Shown in pieces: positions 26,514-35,445 of a stretch of DNA of 42,724 bases. The notes beneath the pieces are model-generated. The model made no database searches and was not told the origin of the DNA. It worked only from the letters and a program-made list of their open reading frames with translations. The position numbers and the translations under genes were made by a program. The stretch comes from Nitrospirae bacterium GWB2_47_37. GTDB taxonomy: Bacteria; Nitrospirota; Thermodesulfovibrionia; Thermodesulfovibrionales; Dissulfurispiraceae. How positions within the stretch are numbered: the stretch's first letter is position 1; each line of letters opens with the position of its first letter. The stretch covers positions 1-42,724 of the forward strand of contig MHDU01000073.1 in assembly GCA_001803635.1 (NCBI GenBank). Reading direction: 5' to 3'.

Positions 26514-27260
26514 ATGAAAGAATTGCATCTTGAAGGGCTGAACCCTGTAGTTTCCAATAGAATGGCTCCTTTTATCGGAGAGATACTGGAGAGCCGCAAC
26601 GGAAATATCCATTCGATTCATATCGTAGGCAGTTCTATTACGGCGGATTTCGACGAAAAGTCTTCGGACATTAATTCCGTAATAGTCCTCAAAAAAATGG
26701 ATTTAGGATTTGTCGAATTCCTTGCGCCTTTAGGGAAAAAATACAGCAAGAAGGGAATTGCCGCGCCTCTTATCATGACGCCTGAGTACATACAGGAGTC
26801 GCTCGATGTCTTCCCCATAGAGTTTCTCGATATAAAGAATATCCATAAAACCGTTTACGGAGAGGACATATTCGGAGAATTGGAGATTAACAGGCCGCAT
26901 CTGAGGCTTCAGTGCGAGCGCGAAATAAAGACGAAACTCATCGGGTTGAGGCAGGGTTATATATCTTCTCTCGGCGATAAAAAAATCCTCACGGAAAGGC
27001 TGTCCCTTTCCATTACCGGATATATGCCTCTTTTTAGGGCTATTATTTATCTGTTGGGCAAAGAGCCTCCTATACCGAAACATGACGTTGTCGCAGCACT
27101 GCAGAAAATGACGGGAACAGAGACCGCTGTATTCGAAAGTATGCTTTTACTGAAAAGGAAAAAGATTGTCCTGTCAAAAGAAGATCTCGGCTCCTCTTTT
27201 GAGCAATATTATTCGGCCACAGAAGGCATAGGCAAGATAGTAGATGAACTTCAGGCATAA
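26514..27260 (+). CDS. Nucleotidyltransferase-fold protein, probably degenerate
   Basis: A 248-residue soluble protein. Residues 35-62 resemble the Pol-beta-type nucleotidyltransferase core: HIVGSSITADFDEKSSDIN then a VIVLKK strand. That fold normally reads GS...SDxD; here the second Asp is Asn, so catalysis may be lost or the family differs. The rest is helical. It is not a known antitoxin-toxin MNT pair: no HEPN partner is adjacent. It overlaps the next gene by 17 bases, suggesting coupling with the TPM protein, but I can assign no function. Confidence 0.6.
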   Translation: MKELHLEGLNPVVSNRMAPFIGEILESRNGNIHSIHIVGSSITADFDEKSSDINSVIVLKKMDLGFVEFLAPLGKKYSKKGIAAPLIMTPEYIQESLDVFPIEFLDIKNIHKTVYGEDIFGELEINRPHLRLQCEREIKTKLIGLRQGYISSLGDKKILTERLSLSITGYMPLFRAIIYLLGKEPPIPKHDVVAALQKMTGTETAVFESMLLLKRKKIVLSKEDLGSSFEQYYSATEGIGKIVDELQA

Positions 27261-28035
27261 GTCTTCGTTATTTCTTTTTTTAACCTCTTGTTTTCTCATC
27301 TTCATATCGTCTGTTTCCTTTGCCGTTACTCCCGAACCCCCGAAGGTTCCGTCCGACTATGTAAACGACCTTGCCGGGATTATAGAGACCGGCGTAGAGA
27401 CTCGATTAAATGCGTACCTGAAAGAACTCGAACAAAAAACAACGGCGCAGGTGTTTGTTCTTACGGTGCAGAGCCTCGACGGAGAAGACATAGAGGGCTT
27501 TTCCCTGAGAACCGCCGAGAAATGGAAGCCCGGACAGAAGGGCAAAGACAACGGCGTGTTGATAACCGTTGCCCTGAATGACAGGAAATACAGGATAGAG
27601 ACCGGTTACGGCATCGAGGGAATATTGCCCGACAGCCTTGTAGGTTCCATAGGAAGGCAGCATCTTGTCCCGTATTTCAGAAAGGGAGATTACAGCACGG
27701 GCATATTCAATGCCTCCGTTGTTGTAGCGCAAAAGATAGCTGAACACGAAGGCGTAGAAATAACCGGAATGCCGAAGATAGAAGTAAGGGGTGACAGGCA
27801 AGGGATAAGAGGCAAAAAGGAGATCGGATTTTTTGATGCTATAATACTTTTCGCGGTATTTGGAGTAATCATTTTCCTCTTCATAAAGCATCCGCGCCTT
27901 TTGCTTCTGCTTTTGTTAAGTTCTTCGATGGGCGGCAGAAGAAGCGGCTGGTCCGGCGGCGGAGGATTCGGAGGCGGTTTCGGCGGGGGCGGCGGCGGAG
28001 GATTCGGAGGAGGAGGGGCGTCAGGGAGTTGGTGA
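27244..28035 (+). CDS. TPM domain protein (YgcG family)
   Basis: A 263-residue exported membrane protein. It has a signal or anchor helix (about 6-26) and a TPM domain (about 35-165, starting PPKVPSDYVNDLAGII and including DNGVLITVALNDRKYRIETGYGIEG). A second membrane helix lies near 198-225, and the C-terminal tail from about 235 is almost entirely Gly, Ser and Phe. This layout is typical of YgcG-like proteins. The adjacent lemA gene is the usual companion; the pair is common in bacteria but its biochemical role is not settled. Confidence 0.88.
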   Translation: MNFRHKSSLFLFLTSCFLIFISSVSFAVTPEPPKVPSDYVNDLAGIIETGVETRLNAYLKELEQKTTAQVFVLTVQSLDGEDIEGFSLRTAEKWKPGQKGKDNGVLITVALNDRKYRIETGYGIEGILPDSLVGSIGRQHLVPYFRKGDYSTGIFNASVVVAQKIAEHEGVEITGMPKIEVRGDRQGIRGKKEIGFFDAIILFAVFGVIIFLFIKHPRLLLLLLLSSSMGGRRSGWSGGGGFGGGFGGGGGGGFGGGGASGSW

Positions 28036-28053
28036 AAATAAAAGGAGGTTTTT

Positions 28054-28629
28054 ATGAGTAATGGAGTGAAGATCGCATTGGGAATTGTCGGGCTTATCGT
28101 AGTAATAGGCATCATCTTTATCGGATGGGGAATCGGCCAGTATAACAGGGTCATCTCGATAGACGAGCAGGTGAAGGCGCAGTGGGCGCAGGTGGAGAAC
28201 CAGTTGAAGAGGCGTTATGACCTTATTCCTAACCTTGTTGAGACCGTAAAAGGATACGCAAAGCACGAGAAGGAGATATTCGAGAATATCGCTCAGGCGA
28301 GGACCCAGTATTTTCAAGCCAAAACCACAAAAGACAAGATTCAGGCGTCAAATGCGCTTGAAGGCGTATTATCGAGGCTGCTTGTACTGAGAGAAACGTA
28401 TCCGCAGCTTAAGGCGAATGAGAACTTTTTGAAACTTCAGGACAGCCTTGAAGGCACAGAGAACAGGATTGCAGTGGAAAGGAAACGTTACAACGATTCC
28501 GTGCAGGTTCTTAATACGTACAGAAGAACGGTTTTCGGAAAGATATTCGCGGCGGTTGCGGGAGTAGGCGAGGCTGCGTATTACGAGATTCCGGCTGCCG
28601 AAAAAGAGGCTCCGAAGGTAAAATTTTAG
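28054..28629 (+). CDS. LemA family protein
   Basis: A 191-residue protein with one N-terminal membrane helix (about 7-29) and a helical bundle. The LemA signature QYNRVISIDEQVKAQWAQVE is followed by NQLKRRYDLIPNLVETVKGYAKHE and RYNDSVQVLNTYRRTVFGKI. AAAGGAGG lies 5 bases before the ATG. It is 18 bases after the TPM gene, so the two are cotranscribed; both are probably envelope proteins acting together. Confidence 0.93.
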   Translation: MSNGVKIALGIVGLIVVIGIIFIGWGIGQYNRVISIDEQVKAQWAQVENQLKRRYDLIPNLVETVKGYAKHEKEIFENIAQARTQYFQAKTTKDKIQASNALEGVLSRLLVLRETYPQLKANENFLKLQDSLEGTENRIAVERKRYNDSVQVLNTYRRTVFGKIFAAVAGVGEAAYYEIPAAEKEAPKVKF

Positions 28630-28635
28630 ACATTA

Positions 28636-28813
28636 ATTGAGCGATTCGTACAGGACGGGCATAGCTCAAGCCTTTAGAAAGTGTTTGTTGAAATGCATGC
28701 GAGAGATTAAAAACGCATCGCTCAATAAGTAAGCACCGATGCGGATGACGGATATAAGATTATGTTATTTGAAATACGGTGGTCTAAAGGCTTTTCGCAA
28801 TACCCGTCCTGTA
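28636..28813. repeat. Interleaved inverted repeats between lemA and copA
   Basis: This 307-base gap (28630-28936) has no gene. Arm A, ATTGAGCGAT (28636-28645), is the exact reverse complement of 28717-28726. Arm B (28649-28678) pairs with 28783-28813; its outer 11 bases (TACAGGACGGG) and inner 11 bases (AAGCCTTTAGA) match perfectly. The two pairs interleave, so as RNA they would exclude each other or form a pseudoknot. It could be a MITE of about 165 bases or a structured RNA. There is no T-run after it. Confidence 0.55.
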
Positions 28814-28898
28814 TTTATTATAATCGGGCTGTCGGAGTCGCTCCAATACTATGTGCTCTCTATTTTATTAGAGATTTTATAAAGGTTATGGATAGAAT

Positions 28899-28928
28899 TT
28901 TACATTTTAAGATATTTATTTTTAAAAT
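28899..28928 (+). promoter_or_regulatory. Promoter of copA
   Basis: TTTACA (28899-28904) and TAAAAT (28923-28928) are separated by 18 bases, each matching consensus at five of six. The ATG follows 8 bases after the -10, with no Shine-Dalgarno, so the copA mRNA is predicted to be leaderless. The region is very AT-rich. No recognisable CopY/CueR site is seen. Confidence 0.6.
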
Positions 28929-28936
28929 AAACAGTT

Positions 28937-31357
28937 ATGGCTAACAAGATAGATATACCCGTCACAGGAATGACCTGCGCCGCGTGCGCTGCCGCCATCG
29001 AGAGGGCCTTGCCCAAGGTTGACGGCATAAAAAGCGCGGTGGTCAATTTTCCCGCCGAAAAGGTTACCGTCGAATTTGCAGATCCTGAAAGTCCGGCGCC
29101 GCTTCAAACCATAATAGACGCCATAGAGGGCGAAGGCTATGGAGTTTCTACTGTTAAAACTGATTTTGCGGTCAGGGGCATGACCTGCGCGGCATGCGTG
29201 GGCGCTGCGGAGAGGGCATTGAAAGGACTGTACGGAGTCCTCGATGTAACGGTCAATCTTGCCGCTGAAAAGGCCTCCGTAGAATACATCCCGACCATAG
29301 CGGGTTTTGAAGACTTCAAAAAGATAATCGCGGAGGCGGGGTATTCTGCGGAGCAGATAACCGAAGAATTCATCGACAGGGAGCGCGAGCGGCGCGAGAA
29401 GGAATTTAATGAGTTAAAAAAACGGTTTATCGCAAGCGCGGTGCTTACCGCGCCGATAATTATCGGAAGCATGATCGATATTCCTGTTTTGTCCAATTGG
29501 TATCTGTTATTCCTATTAGCGTCACCGGTTCAGTTCTGGAGCGGTATGAGGTTTCATAAGGCGGCGTTTTCCGCTCTCAAACACCGCACAACCAACATGA
29601 ATACCCTCATAAGCGTAGGAACGTCATCGGCCTATATTTACAGTCTGGCAGCCGTGTTCATGCCGGAATTGTTCTTTAAGGGAGGGATAAATCCTCATGT
29701 ATATTTCGATACATCGGCGACCATAATAACCCTTATCCTTTTGGGCAGGCTTCTTGAAGCGAAGGCGAAAGGCAAGACTTCCGATGCGATAAGAAAACTC
29801 ATGGGGCTTCAGGCAAAAACAGCCATAGTTATCCGCGACAACGAAGAGAAAAATATACCGATAGAAGAGGTTACCGCCGGAGACATTGTCGTTGTCAGGC
29901 CCGGAGAGAGGATTCCGGTTGACGGCGAGGTGATTGACGGCTATTCCACAACGGACGAATCCATGCTCACCGGAGAAAGCCTGCCGGTCGAGAAATCTCC
30001 GGGAGATAAGGTTTTCGGCGGAACGGTGAATAAGGTGGGGAGTTTTAAACTACGGGCGTTAAAGGTAGGCAAGGATACGGCATTGGCGCAGATAATAAGG
30101 CTTGTCGAAGAGGCGCAGGGAAGCAAAGCGCCCATTCAAAGGCTTGCGGATAAGGTCGCTTCCGTTTTTGTGCCGACGGTAATAGGAATAGCGGTAATTA
30201 CTTTTCTGGCATGGTTCGTATTCGGCCCCAAACCGTCGTTCACTCTCGCGTTAATGAATTTTATCGCGGTGCTCATCATAGCCTGTCCTTGCGCGCTGGG
30301 TCTTGCCACGCCGACGGCAATAATGGTAGGAACGGGAAAGGGCGCCGAGAAAGGAATACTCATAAGGGACGCCGGAGCGTTGGAGTTGTCTCATAAGATC
30401 GAGGCGGTGATATTGGATAAGACAGGCACGATAACCAAGGGCGAACCCGAAGTCGTGGATATAACGATAGTTAATGAGACTCATGACTCCGAACTCATAT
30501 TGCAGATTGCCGCATCGGCGGAAAAACTATCCGAACATCCTCTCGGGCAGGCGATAGTAAGAAAGGCAACGGAAGATAAAATAACGTTTTTAGAGCCTTC
30601 CGTGTTCGTCGCAATACCCGGAGGGGGAATAAAGGCGAAAGTGGACGGCGCCGATATTTTTATAGGAAACGAAAACATGATGAAGAATGAGGGTGTATCC
30701 GTCTTAGCTGTAAAGGCGTTATCGGAAAAGATATCCTTGGAGGCAAGGACGCCTGTCTTCATGGCTGTAAATAACGAGATTAAGGCGATATTTTCTATTG
30801 CCGATACGATAAAAGAGGGGTCTTTGGAAGCCATCGGGGAGATGAAAAAGATGGGGATTGATGTTATAATGCTTACCGGCGATCATCAAAATACCGCGCG
30901 GTCAATCGCGAAAGTGGCCGGAATCGACAGATTTTTTGCGGAAGTTATGCCGGATCAGAAGGTTGAGATTGTGAAGAAGGTGAAATCCGAAGGGAAAGTT
31001 ACGGCAATGGTAGGCGACGGAATTAACGATGCGCCGGCTCTTGCCGAAGCCGACGTTGGAATCGCCATAGGCACCGGCACCGATATAGCTATCGAGGCCT
31101 CGGATATAACCCTCATAAAAGGCAATTTGAAAAGCGTAGTGGATGCCGTCAGGTTAAGCAGGCTTACCATTAATACCATAAAGCAGAATCTTTTCTGGGC
31201 ATTTTTTTATAACGCAGTGGGTATTCCTGTTGCGGCCGGACTCCTTTATCCGTTCGGCGGGCCGCTGCTGAACCCCATGATCGCGTCGGCGGCGATGGCC
31301 TTCAGTTCGGTTTCGGTTGTGAGCAATTCTTTAAGGCTGAGAAAAAAACGTCTTTAG
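28937..31357 (+). CDS. copA: Copper-exporting P1B-type ATPase CopA
   Basis: Pumps Cu(I) out of the cytoplasm. The 806 residues comprise two N-terminal heavy-metal domains, each with GMTCAAC (residues 11-17 and 81-87), and eight membrane helices. The actuator motif is [11 protein letters not shown], the transport motif Cys450-Pro-Cys452, the phosphorylation site D494KTGT, and the hinge [14 protein letters not shown]. The nucleotide-binding domain has [11 protein letters not shown] with two MTCAAC domains indicates the Cu(I) class, not Zn/Cd. It follows a 307-base gap and has its own promoter. Confidence 0.95.
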   Translation: MANKIDIPVTGMTCAACAAAIERALPKVDGIKSAVVNFPAEKVTVEFADPESPAPLQTIIDAIEGEGYGVSTVKTDFAVRGMTCAACVGAAERALKGLYGVLDVTVNLAAEKASVEYIPTIAGFEDFKKIIAEAGYSAEQITEEFIDRERERREKEFNELKKRFIASAVLTAPIIIGSMIDIPVLSNWYLLFLLASPVQFWSGMRFHKAAFSALKHRTTNMNTLISVGTSSAYIYSLAAVFMPELFFKGGINPHVYFDTSATIITLILLGRLLEAKAKGKTSDAIRKLMGLQAKTAIVIRDNEEKNIPIEEVTAGDIVVVRPGERIPVDGEVIDGYSTTDESMLTGESLPVEKSPGDKVFGGTVNKVGSFKLRALKVGKDTALAQIIRLVEEAQGSKAPIQRLADKVASVFVPTVIGIAVITFLAWFVFGPKPSFTLALMNFIAVLIIACPCALGLATPTAIMVGTGKGAEKGILIRDAGALELSHKIEAVILDKTGTITKGEPEVVDITIVNETHDSELILQIAASAEKLSEHPLGQAIVRKATEDKITFLEPSVFVAIPGGGIKAKVDGADIFIGNENMMKNEGVSVLAVKALSEKISLEARTPVFMAVNNEIKAIFSIADTIKEGSLEAIGEMKKMGIDVIMLTGDHQNTARSIAKVAGIDRFFAEVMPDQKVEIVKKVKSEGKVTAMVGDGINDAPALAEADVGIAIGTGTDIAIEASDITLIKGNLKSVVDAVRLSRLTINTIKQNLFWAFFYNAVGIPVAAGLLYPFGGPLLNPMIASAAMAFSSVSVVSNSLRLRKKRL

Positions 31358-31372
31358 TTCACGGAGGGATAG

Positions 31373-32491
31373 ATGCGGAGAACAGTATACGTTGCGGATG
31401 ACGTTCCTACGAATATAGAACTTGTGGAGGCCGTTTTCAGGAGCGACCCCGATATCGTCATTAAAAAGGCATGCGACGGCGGCGAACTCCTCGATGCTAT
31501 GCAAAAGGACGGATTTCCCGATCTCATAATCCTCGATCTAATGATGCCGGTAATGGACGGTTTCGAGGTTCTTAAAAAGTTAAAGGACGTGAGGGCGAGA
31601 AATTATTTCCCGATCGTTGTCCTCTCGGCGCTTACCGATAAGCAGAGCATTATAAATGCCCTTTCGATGGGAGCCGACGACTATGTGACAAAGCCGTTTT
31701 TTGTTGAAGAACTGAAGGCAAGGGTTTACAATATGCTCAAGCTCAAGGAGCGCGATGAATTTCTCAATACCTCCCTTGATGTCATGGAATCCAACCTCCT
31801 TGAAAAGCTCAAGATGCTCGAGCATACGCAACTGGAGATTGTCGTAAGGCTCGGTAAGGCTTCGGAGTTCAGGGACGACGAGACAGGAAGGCATATCGAG
31901 AGGATAGCGGATTATGTAGGACTGATAGCGGGAGAGATGCATATGCATAACGACCACGTCATGATGATGAAATACGCCTCGCCCATGCACGACGTAGGCA
32001 AGATAGGGGTTCCGGACAGCATACTTCTCAAACCGGGCAAACTGACCGAAGACGAGTTCAAGATAATAAAACTCCATACGGTAATAGGCGGCAAGATATT
32101 AAGCGGCACTACACTTCCTCTTCTCGAACTGGCGAGAGAAATAGCGTTAAGCCACCACGAGAGATGGGACGGCAGCGGTTATCCGCTCGGCCTGAAAGGC
32201 GACGACATCCCGATATCGGGCAGGGTAGTAGCCATCACCGATGTCTTTGACGCCCTGACATCGGCAAGGGTATACAAGGCCGCGTGGTCCGTGGAAAAGG
32301 CGCTGAATTACATAAAGGAGCAGAGAGAGAAGCAATTCGATCCGGATATCGTCGATGCGTTTTTTGTAGTTGCCGAAAAGATAATGCAGATTAAGCAATT
32401 TAAAACCGATGAGCATATCGCGAAGCCTATCATACAGCAGGTTCTGGACGGCGATATATCCGTAGGAGAAGCGGTAGAAAGGTGGAGGTAA
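31373..32491 (+). CDS. Response regulator with HD-GYP c-di-GMP phosphodiesterase domain
   Basis: The 372-residue protein has a receiver domain (about 1-125; phosphoacceptor Asp55 in LIILDLMMPVMDG, Lys in YVTKPF) and a linker helix. An HD-GYP domain follows (about 155-345) with MHDVGKIG near 205 and HHERWDGSGYPLG near 260-272, so it should hydrolyse cyclic di-GMP when phosphorylated. No cognate kinase is directly adjacent; the GAF kinase is one gene further. GGAGGG precedes the ATG, 15 bases after copA. Confidence 0.93.
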   Translation: MRRTVYVADDVPTNIELVEAVFRSDPDIVIKKACDGGELLDAMQKDGFPDLIILDLMMPVMDGFEVLKKLKDVRARNYFPIVVLSALTDKQSIINALSMGADDYVTKPFFVEELKARVYNMLKLKERDEFLNTSLDVMESNLLEKLKMLEHTQLEIVVRLGKASEFRDDETGRHIERIADYVGLIAGEMHMHNDHVMMMKYASPMHDVGKIGVPDSILLKPGKLTEDEFKIIKLHTVIGGKILSGTTLPLLELAREIALSHHERWDGSGYPLGLKGDDIPISGRVVAITDVFDALTSARVYKAAWSVEKALNYIKEQREKQFDPDIVDAFFVVAEKIMQIKQFKTDEHIAKPIIQQVLDGDISVGEAVERWR

Positions 32492-34140
32492 ATTCGCTTT
32501 CGGTAATCCCTCTCGGAGGTCTCGAAGAGATCGGTCTTAACATGACCGTATTTCAATACGCCGATGATCTGATTATCGTGGACGCCGGCCTTATGTTTCC
32601 GGAAGAGGATATGCTTGGAGTGGATTTCGTCATACCCGATTTTTCTTATGTCCTCGATAATCGTGAAAAAGTAAAGGGTATTATCCTTACCCACGGGCAT
32701 GAAGACCATACCGGCGCCCTGCCGTTTTTGCTTAAAGAGATAAACGTCCCTGTTTTCGGAACACCCCTTACCCTTGCCCTCGTCAGGGAAAAGTTAAAAG
32801 AGCATAATATCACCGACGTTTCCCTCATGCCTATCAGGCCGAGGGATACGGTTAATCTCGGCGCTTTTAAGATAGAGTTCATGAGAGTTACTCACAGCAT
32901 TGTCGACGGGGTAGGTCTCGGCATCAATACTCCGCTCGGCAATATTATTCATACCGGCGACTTTAAGCTCGATCCCACGCCCGTAGACGGCGAATTAATG
33001 GACTTTCACAAATTTTCGGAATACGGGGAGAAGGGAACATTACTGATGCTTTCAGACAGCACCAATGCCGAAAAAGGAGGGTTTACATTCTCCGAAAAAG
33101 AGGTGAGAAGGGCGTTTGAAGACATATTTTCGAAGGCAAAGGGAAGAATAATCATAGCCACCTTTGCGTCCAATATACACAGGATACAGCAGGCTATCGA
33201 CGTCGCAGTGCAATACGGAAGGCGCGTTATCATGTGCGGAAAGAGCATCGTTTCGAACTCGCAGATAGCCCTCGACTTAGGCTATTTGAAGATGCCCGAA
33301 AAAACATGGGTGAGGCTCGAAAACCTTAAAGACCTGCCGGACAATGAAGCGGTCATCATAACCACCGGAAGCCAGGGCGAGCCCATGAGCGTTCTTTCCA
33401 GAATCGCTATCGGCGAGCATAAGCACATAAAGATAAAAGAGGGGGACACGGTCATCCTCTCGGCAAAGATCATCCCCGGCAACGAGCGATCCATAGGGAG
33501 GATCATCAACCACTTGATGAGGAGAGGGGCCGACGTTATATACGAAAAGGTTTCCGAGATACACGTATCGGGGCATGCCTCAAAAGAAGAGTTGAAGCTG
33601 ATGATGAATATAGTCAGGCCGAGATATTTTATGCCTATACACGGAGAATACAGGCACTTGAAATATCACGCCAAACTGGCGGAAAAGTCGGGCATACCGG
33701 CGGAGAATGTTTTTATCATGGAAGACGGAGGTGTTCTCGAAATAACGGGAGAGGGCGCGTCAAAAAACGGAAAGGTGACTTCCGGCAGGGTATTCATAGA
33801 CGGCAAGGATATAGGAGGAGTTGAAGACATCGTTTTGAGGGACAGAAAACGGCTCGCGCACGACGGAATAGTGATAGTCCTGGTGGGAATAGAGAAGCTT
33901 ACCAAGAAGATAGTTTCAGGGCCCGATATAATATCGAGGGGATTCGTATTCGAGGACGTCTCTCAGGATATAATCAACGAGGTAAGGGATTTGATGACGA
34001 ATACCCTTGCGAATCTCGAAGATGATATAATCGCGGATATAAGCCTGATTCAGGCGAAATTGCGTTCAACGCTCAAAAAATACTTGAGGAATACGATGGA
34101 CAGAAAGCCCATGATAATGCCTATAGTCATGGAAGTATAA
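32482..34140 (+). CDS. rnj: Ribonuclease J
   Basis: A metallo-beta-lactamase/beta-CASP RNase with 5'-3' exo- and endonuclease activity in RNA turnover. The 552 residues match the family. It opens with SVIPLGGLEEIGLNMT, has the metal motif THGHEDHTG at 70-78, HTGDFKLDPTP, SDSTNAEKGG and TTGSQGEP, then the late motif HVSGHASKEELKLMM with PIHGEYRHL. It starts with GTG at 32482, inside the end of the HD-GYP gene (10-base overlap). Confidence 0.94.
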   Translation: MEVNSLSVIPLGGLEEIGLNMTVFQYADDLIIVDAGLMFPEEDMLGVDFVIPDFSYVLDNREKVKGIILTHGHEDHTGALPFLLKEINVPVFGTPLTLALVREKLKEHNITDVSLMPIRPRDTVNLGAFKIEFMRVTHSIVDGVGLGINTPLGNIIHTGDFKLDPTPVDGELMDFHKFSEYGEKGTLLMLSDSTNAEKGGFTFSEKEVRRAFEDIFSKAKGRIIIATFASNIHRIQQAIDVAVQYGRRVIMCGKSIVSNSQIALDLGYLKMPEKTWVRLENLKDLPDNEAVIITTGSQGEPMSVLSRIAIGEHKHIKIKEGDTVILSAKIIPGNERSIGRIINHLMRRGADVIYEKVSEIHVSGHASKEELKLMMNIVRPRYFMPIHGEYRHLKYHAKLAEKSGIPAENVFIMEDGGVLEITGEGASKNGKVTSGRVFIDGKDIGGVEDIVLRDRKRLAHDGIVIVLVGIEKLTKKIVSGPDIISRGFVFEDVSQDIINEVRDLMTNTLANLEDDIIADISLIQAKLRSTLKKYLRNTMDRKPMIMPIVMEV

Positions 34141-34171
34141 CCCCGAAATGTTTAATCCGCAGTGATTTTAT

Positions 34172-34200
34172 CTGAAATATAATGAAAATTTTGCTATACT
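34172..34200 (+). promoter_or_regulatory. Promoter of the GAF histidine kinase gene
   Basis: CTGAAA (34172-34177) is followed after 17 bases by TATACT (34195-34200), preceded by TGC as an extended -10. The ATG at 34207 follows 6 bases later without a Shine-Dalgarno, so the mRNA is predicted to be leaderless. Confidence 0.55.
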
Positions 34201-34206
34201 TTCAAT

Positions 34207-35445
34207 ATGTCGTACGACCTCTGCGAAAAATATAATATCGGCAAGACGCTCTTGCGGCAGGACGTTTCGCTGGACGAAAAGCTGCAGGAGGTGGTGAATA
34301 TTCTTGCGGACTGCCTTAAGGTGAAGAAATGCTCCATAATGATAATCAATCACGAGGACCAGACGCTCGAGGTAAGGGCATCCGTAAATCCGGAGATAGT
34401 CGGACGTAAAAGAAACCTGTCGGATGTCACAATCGCGACAAGGGCATTAATAGATGACGCGCCGTTTTATGCGGATGAAAAAAGGCTGGAGTTTTTTTCC
34501 CCGCCCGATTCTTCCAAATATAAATCGGGTAATTCTCTCAGCATCCCCATGAAATATCTCGGCAAGAAATTGGGCGTTGTGAATTTAGCGGATACGGAAG
34601 GAGGAATGCCTTTTACCAAAGACCATGAAAACGTCTCGGTAGATATCGTCGAACATCTGGCTCCGTTTATTTATGCGGCTCAGGCAAAAGAGCTTCTCGA
34701 CAAAAAGGTCGGCATGCTCGAAGAGTCGAATAAACGGCTCATGGAGATGGATGACCTGAAGACGAACCTGACCAATTTTATAGTGCATGACCTGAAAGGA
34801 CCCATCAGCACCATAACTGCAAACCTCGATCTGCTCACCTATGAGCCGCTCACCGGGGAACAGTTCGAATACCTGAACTTAGCCATAGAAGACACCTATA
34901 AATTACAGAGGATGGTGCTTAATATACTGGATCTGTCGAAACTCGAAGAGGGTAAGATCAAGGTATTCAGGGAAGAAACGAATCTCTATGAACTGGCGAA
35001 AAGCGAGGTATCGTCTTTTAAAAACAGCGCCGCCCGCAAGGATATAGTTTTAGAACTTAACGGCAGTTCATGCATGTGTTACATCGACGAAAATCTTATA
35101 GGCAGGGTGCTTTCCAACCTCCTGTTGAATGCCATAGAACATTCTCCGGAAGGCTCTAAGATTACGATCGACGTCCGGCATGACGATACCTGCAAAGAAT
35201 TGTCGGTAAGCGTGTCGGATGAGGGTATAGGCATTCCCGGCGAACTGAAACATAAAATATTCGATAAATTTTTTCAGGTGGGAGAAGCCGGCAAACAAAG
35301 GAAAACGACCACCGGCCTCGGGCTGACGTTCTGCAAACTCGTTGTGGACGCTCACGGCGGCAGGATATGGGCGGAAGATTCGGCATCCGGCGGCGCCGTG
35401 TTTGTATTTACAATCCCCGAAACGTTGAAGGAGGTTAATGCATAA
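34207..35445 (+). CDS. GAF-domain sensor histidine kinase (cytoplasmic)
   Basis: A 412-residue kinase without membrane helices. It has an N-terminal GAF domain (about 15-165) and a short coiled coil. HisKA carries the phosphoacceptor His194 in FIVHDLKGP, and HATPase_c has the N box NLLLNAIEHSPEG, G1 DEGIGIPG and G2 TGLGLTFCK. The input ligand is unknown. Its TAA shares one base with the ATG of the next gene (a receiver-TPR protein), the obvious candidate phosphorylation partner. Confidence 0.93.
   Translation: MSYDLCEKYNIGKTLLRQDVSLDEKLQEVVNILADCLKVKKCSIMIINHEDQTLEVRASVNPEIVGRKRNLSDVTIATRALIDDAPFYADEKRLEFFSPPDSSKYKSGNSLSIPMKYLGKKLGVVNLADTEGGMPFTKDHENVSVDIVEHLAPFIYAAQAKELLDKKVGMLEESNKRLMEMDDLKTNLTNFIVHDLKGPISTITANLDLLTYEPLTGEQFEYLNLAIEDTYKLQRMVLNILDLSKLEEGKIKVFREETNLYELAKSEVSSFKNSAARKDIVLELNGSSCMCYIDENLIGRVLSNLLLNAIEHSPEGSKITIDVRHDDTCKELSVSVSDEGIGIPGELKHKIFDKFFQVGEAGKQRKTTTGLGLTFCKLVVDAHGGRIWAEDSASGGAVFVFTIPETLKEVNA

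Noticed and set aside
27690-28154. A 154-codon antisense frame opposite the TPM tail, rich in proline
   Set aside because: It is the mirror of the Gly-rich tail codons on the opposite strand; no start signal.
28649-28813. 6S RNA or a terminator in the lemA-copA gap
   Set aside because: The long stem is suggestive, but there is no T-run at either end and no 6S-type open central bubble that I can place.
28855-28880. Small TCTCT/AGAGA hairpin followed by T as a terminator of lemA
   Set aside because: Only five A/T-rich-flanked pairs with an 8-base loop, and it lies 225 bases after lemA; not convincing.
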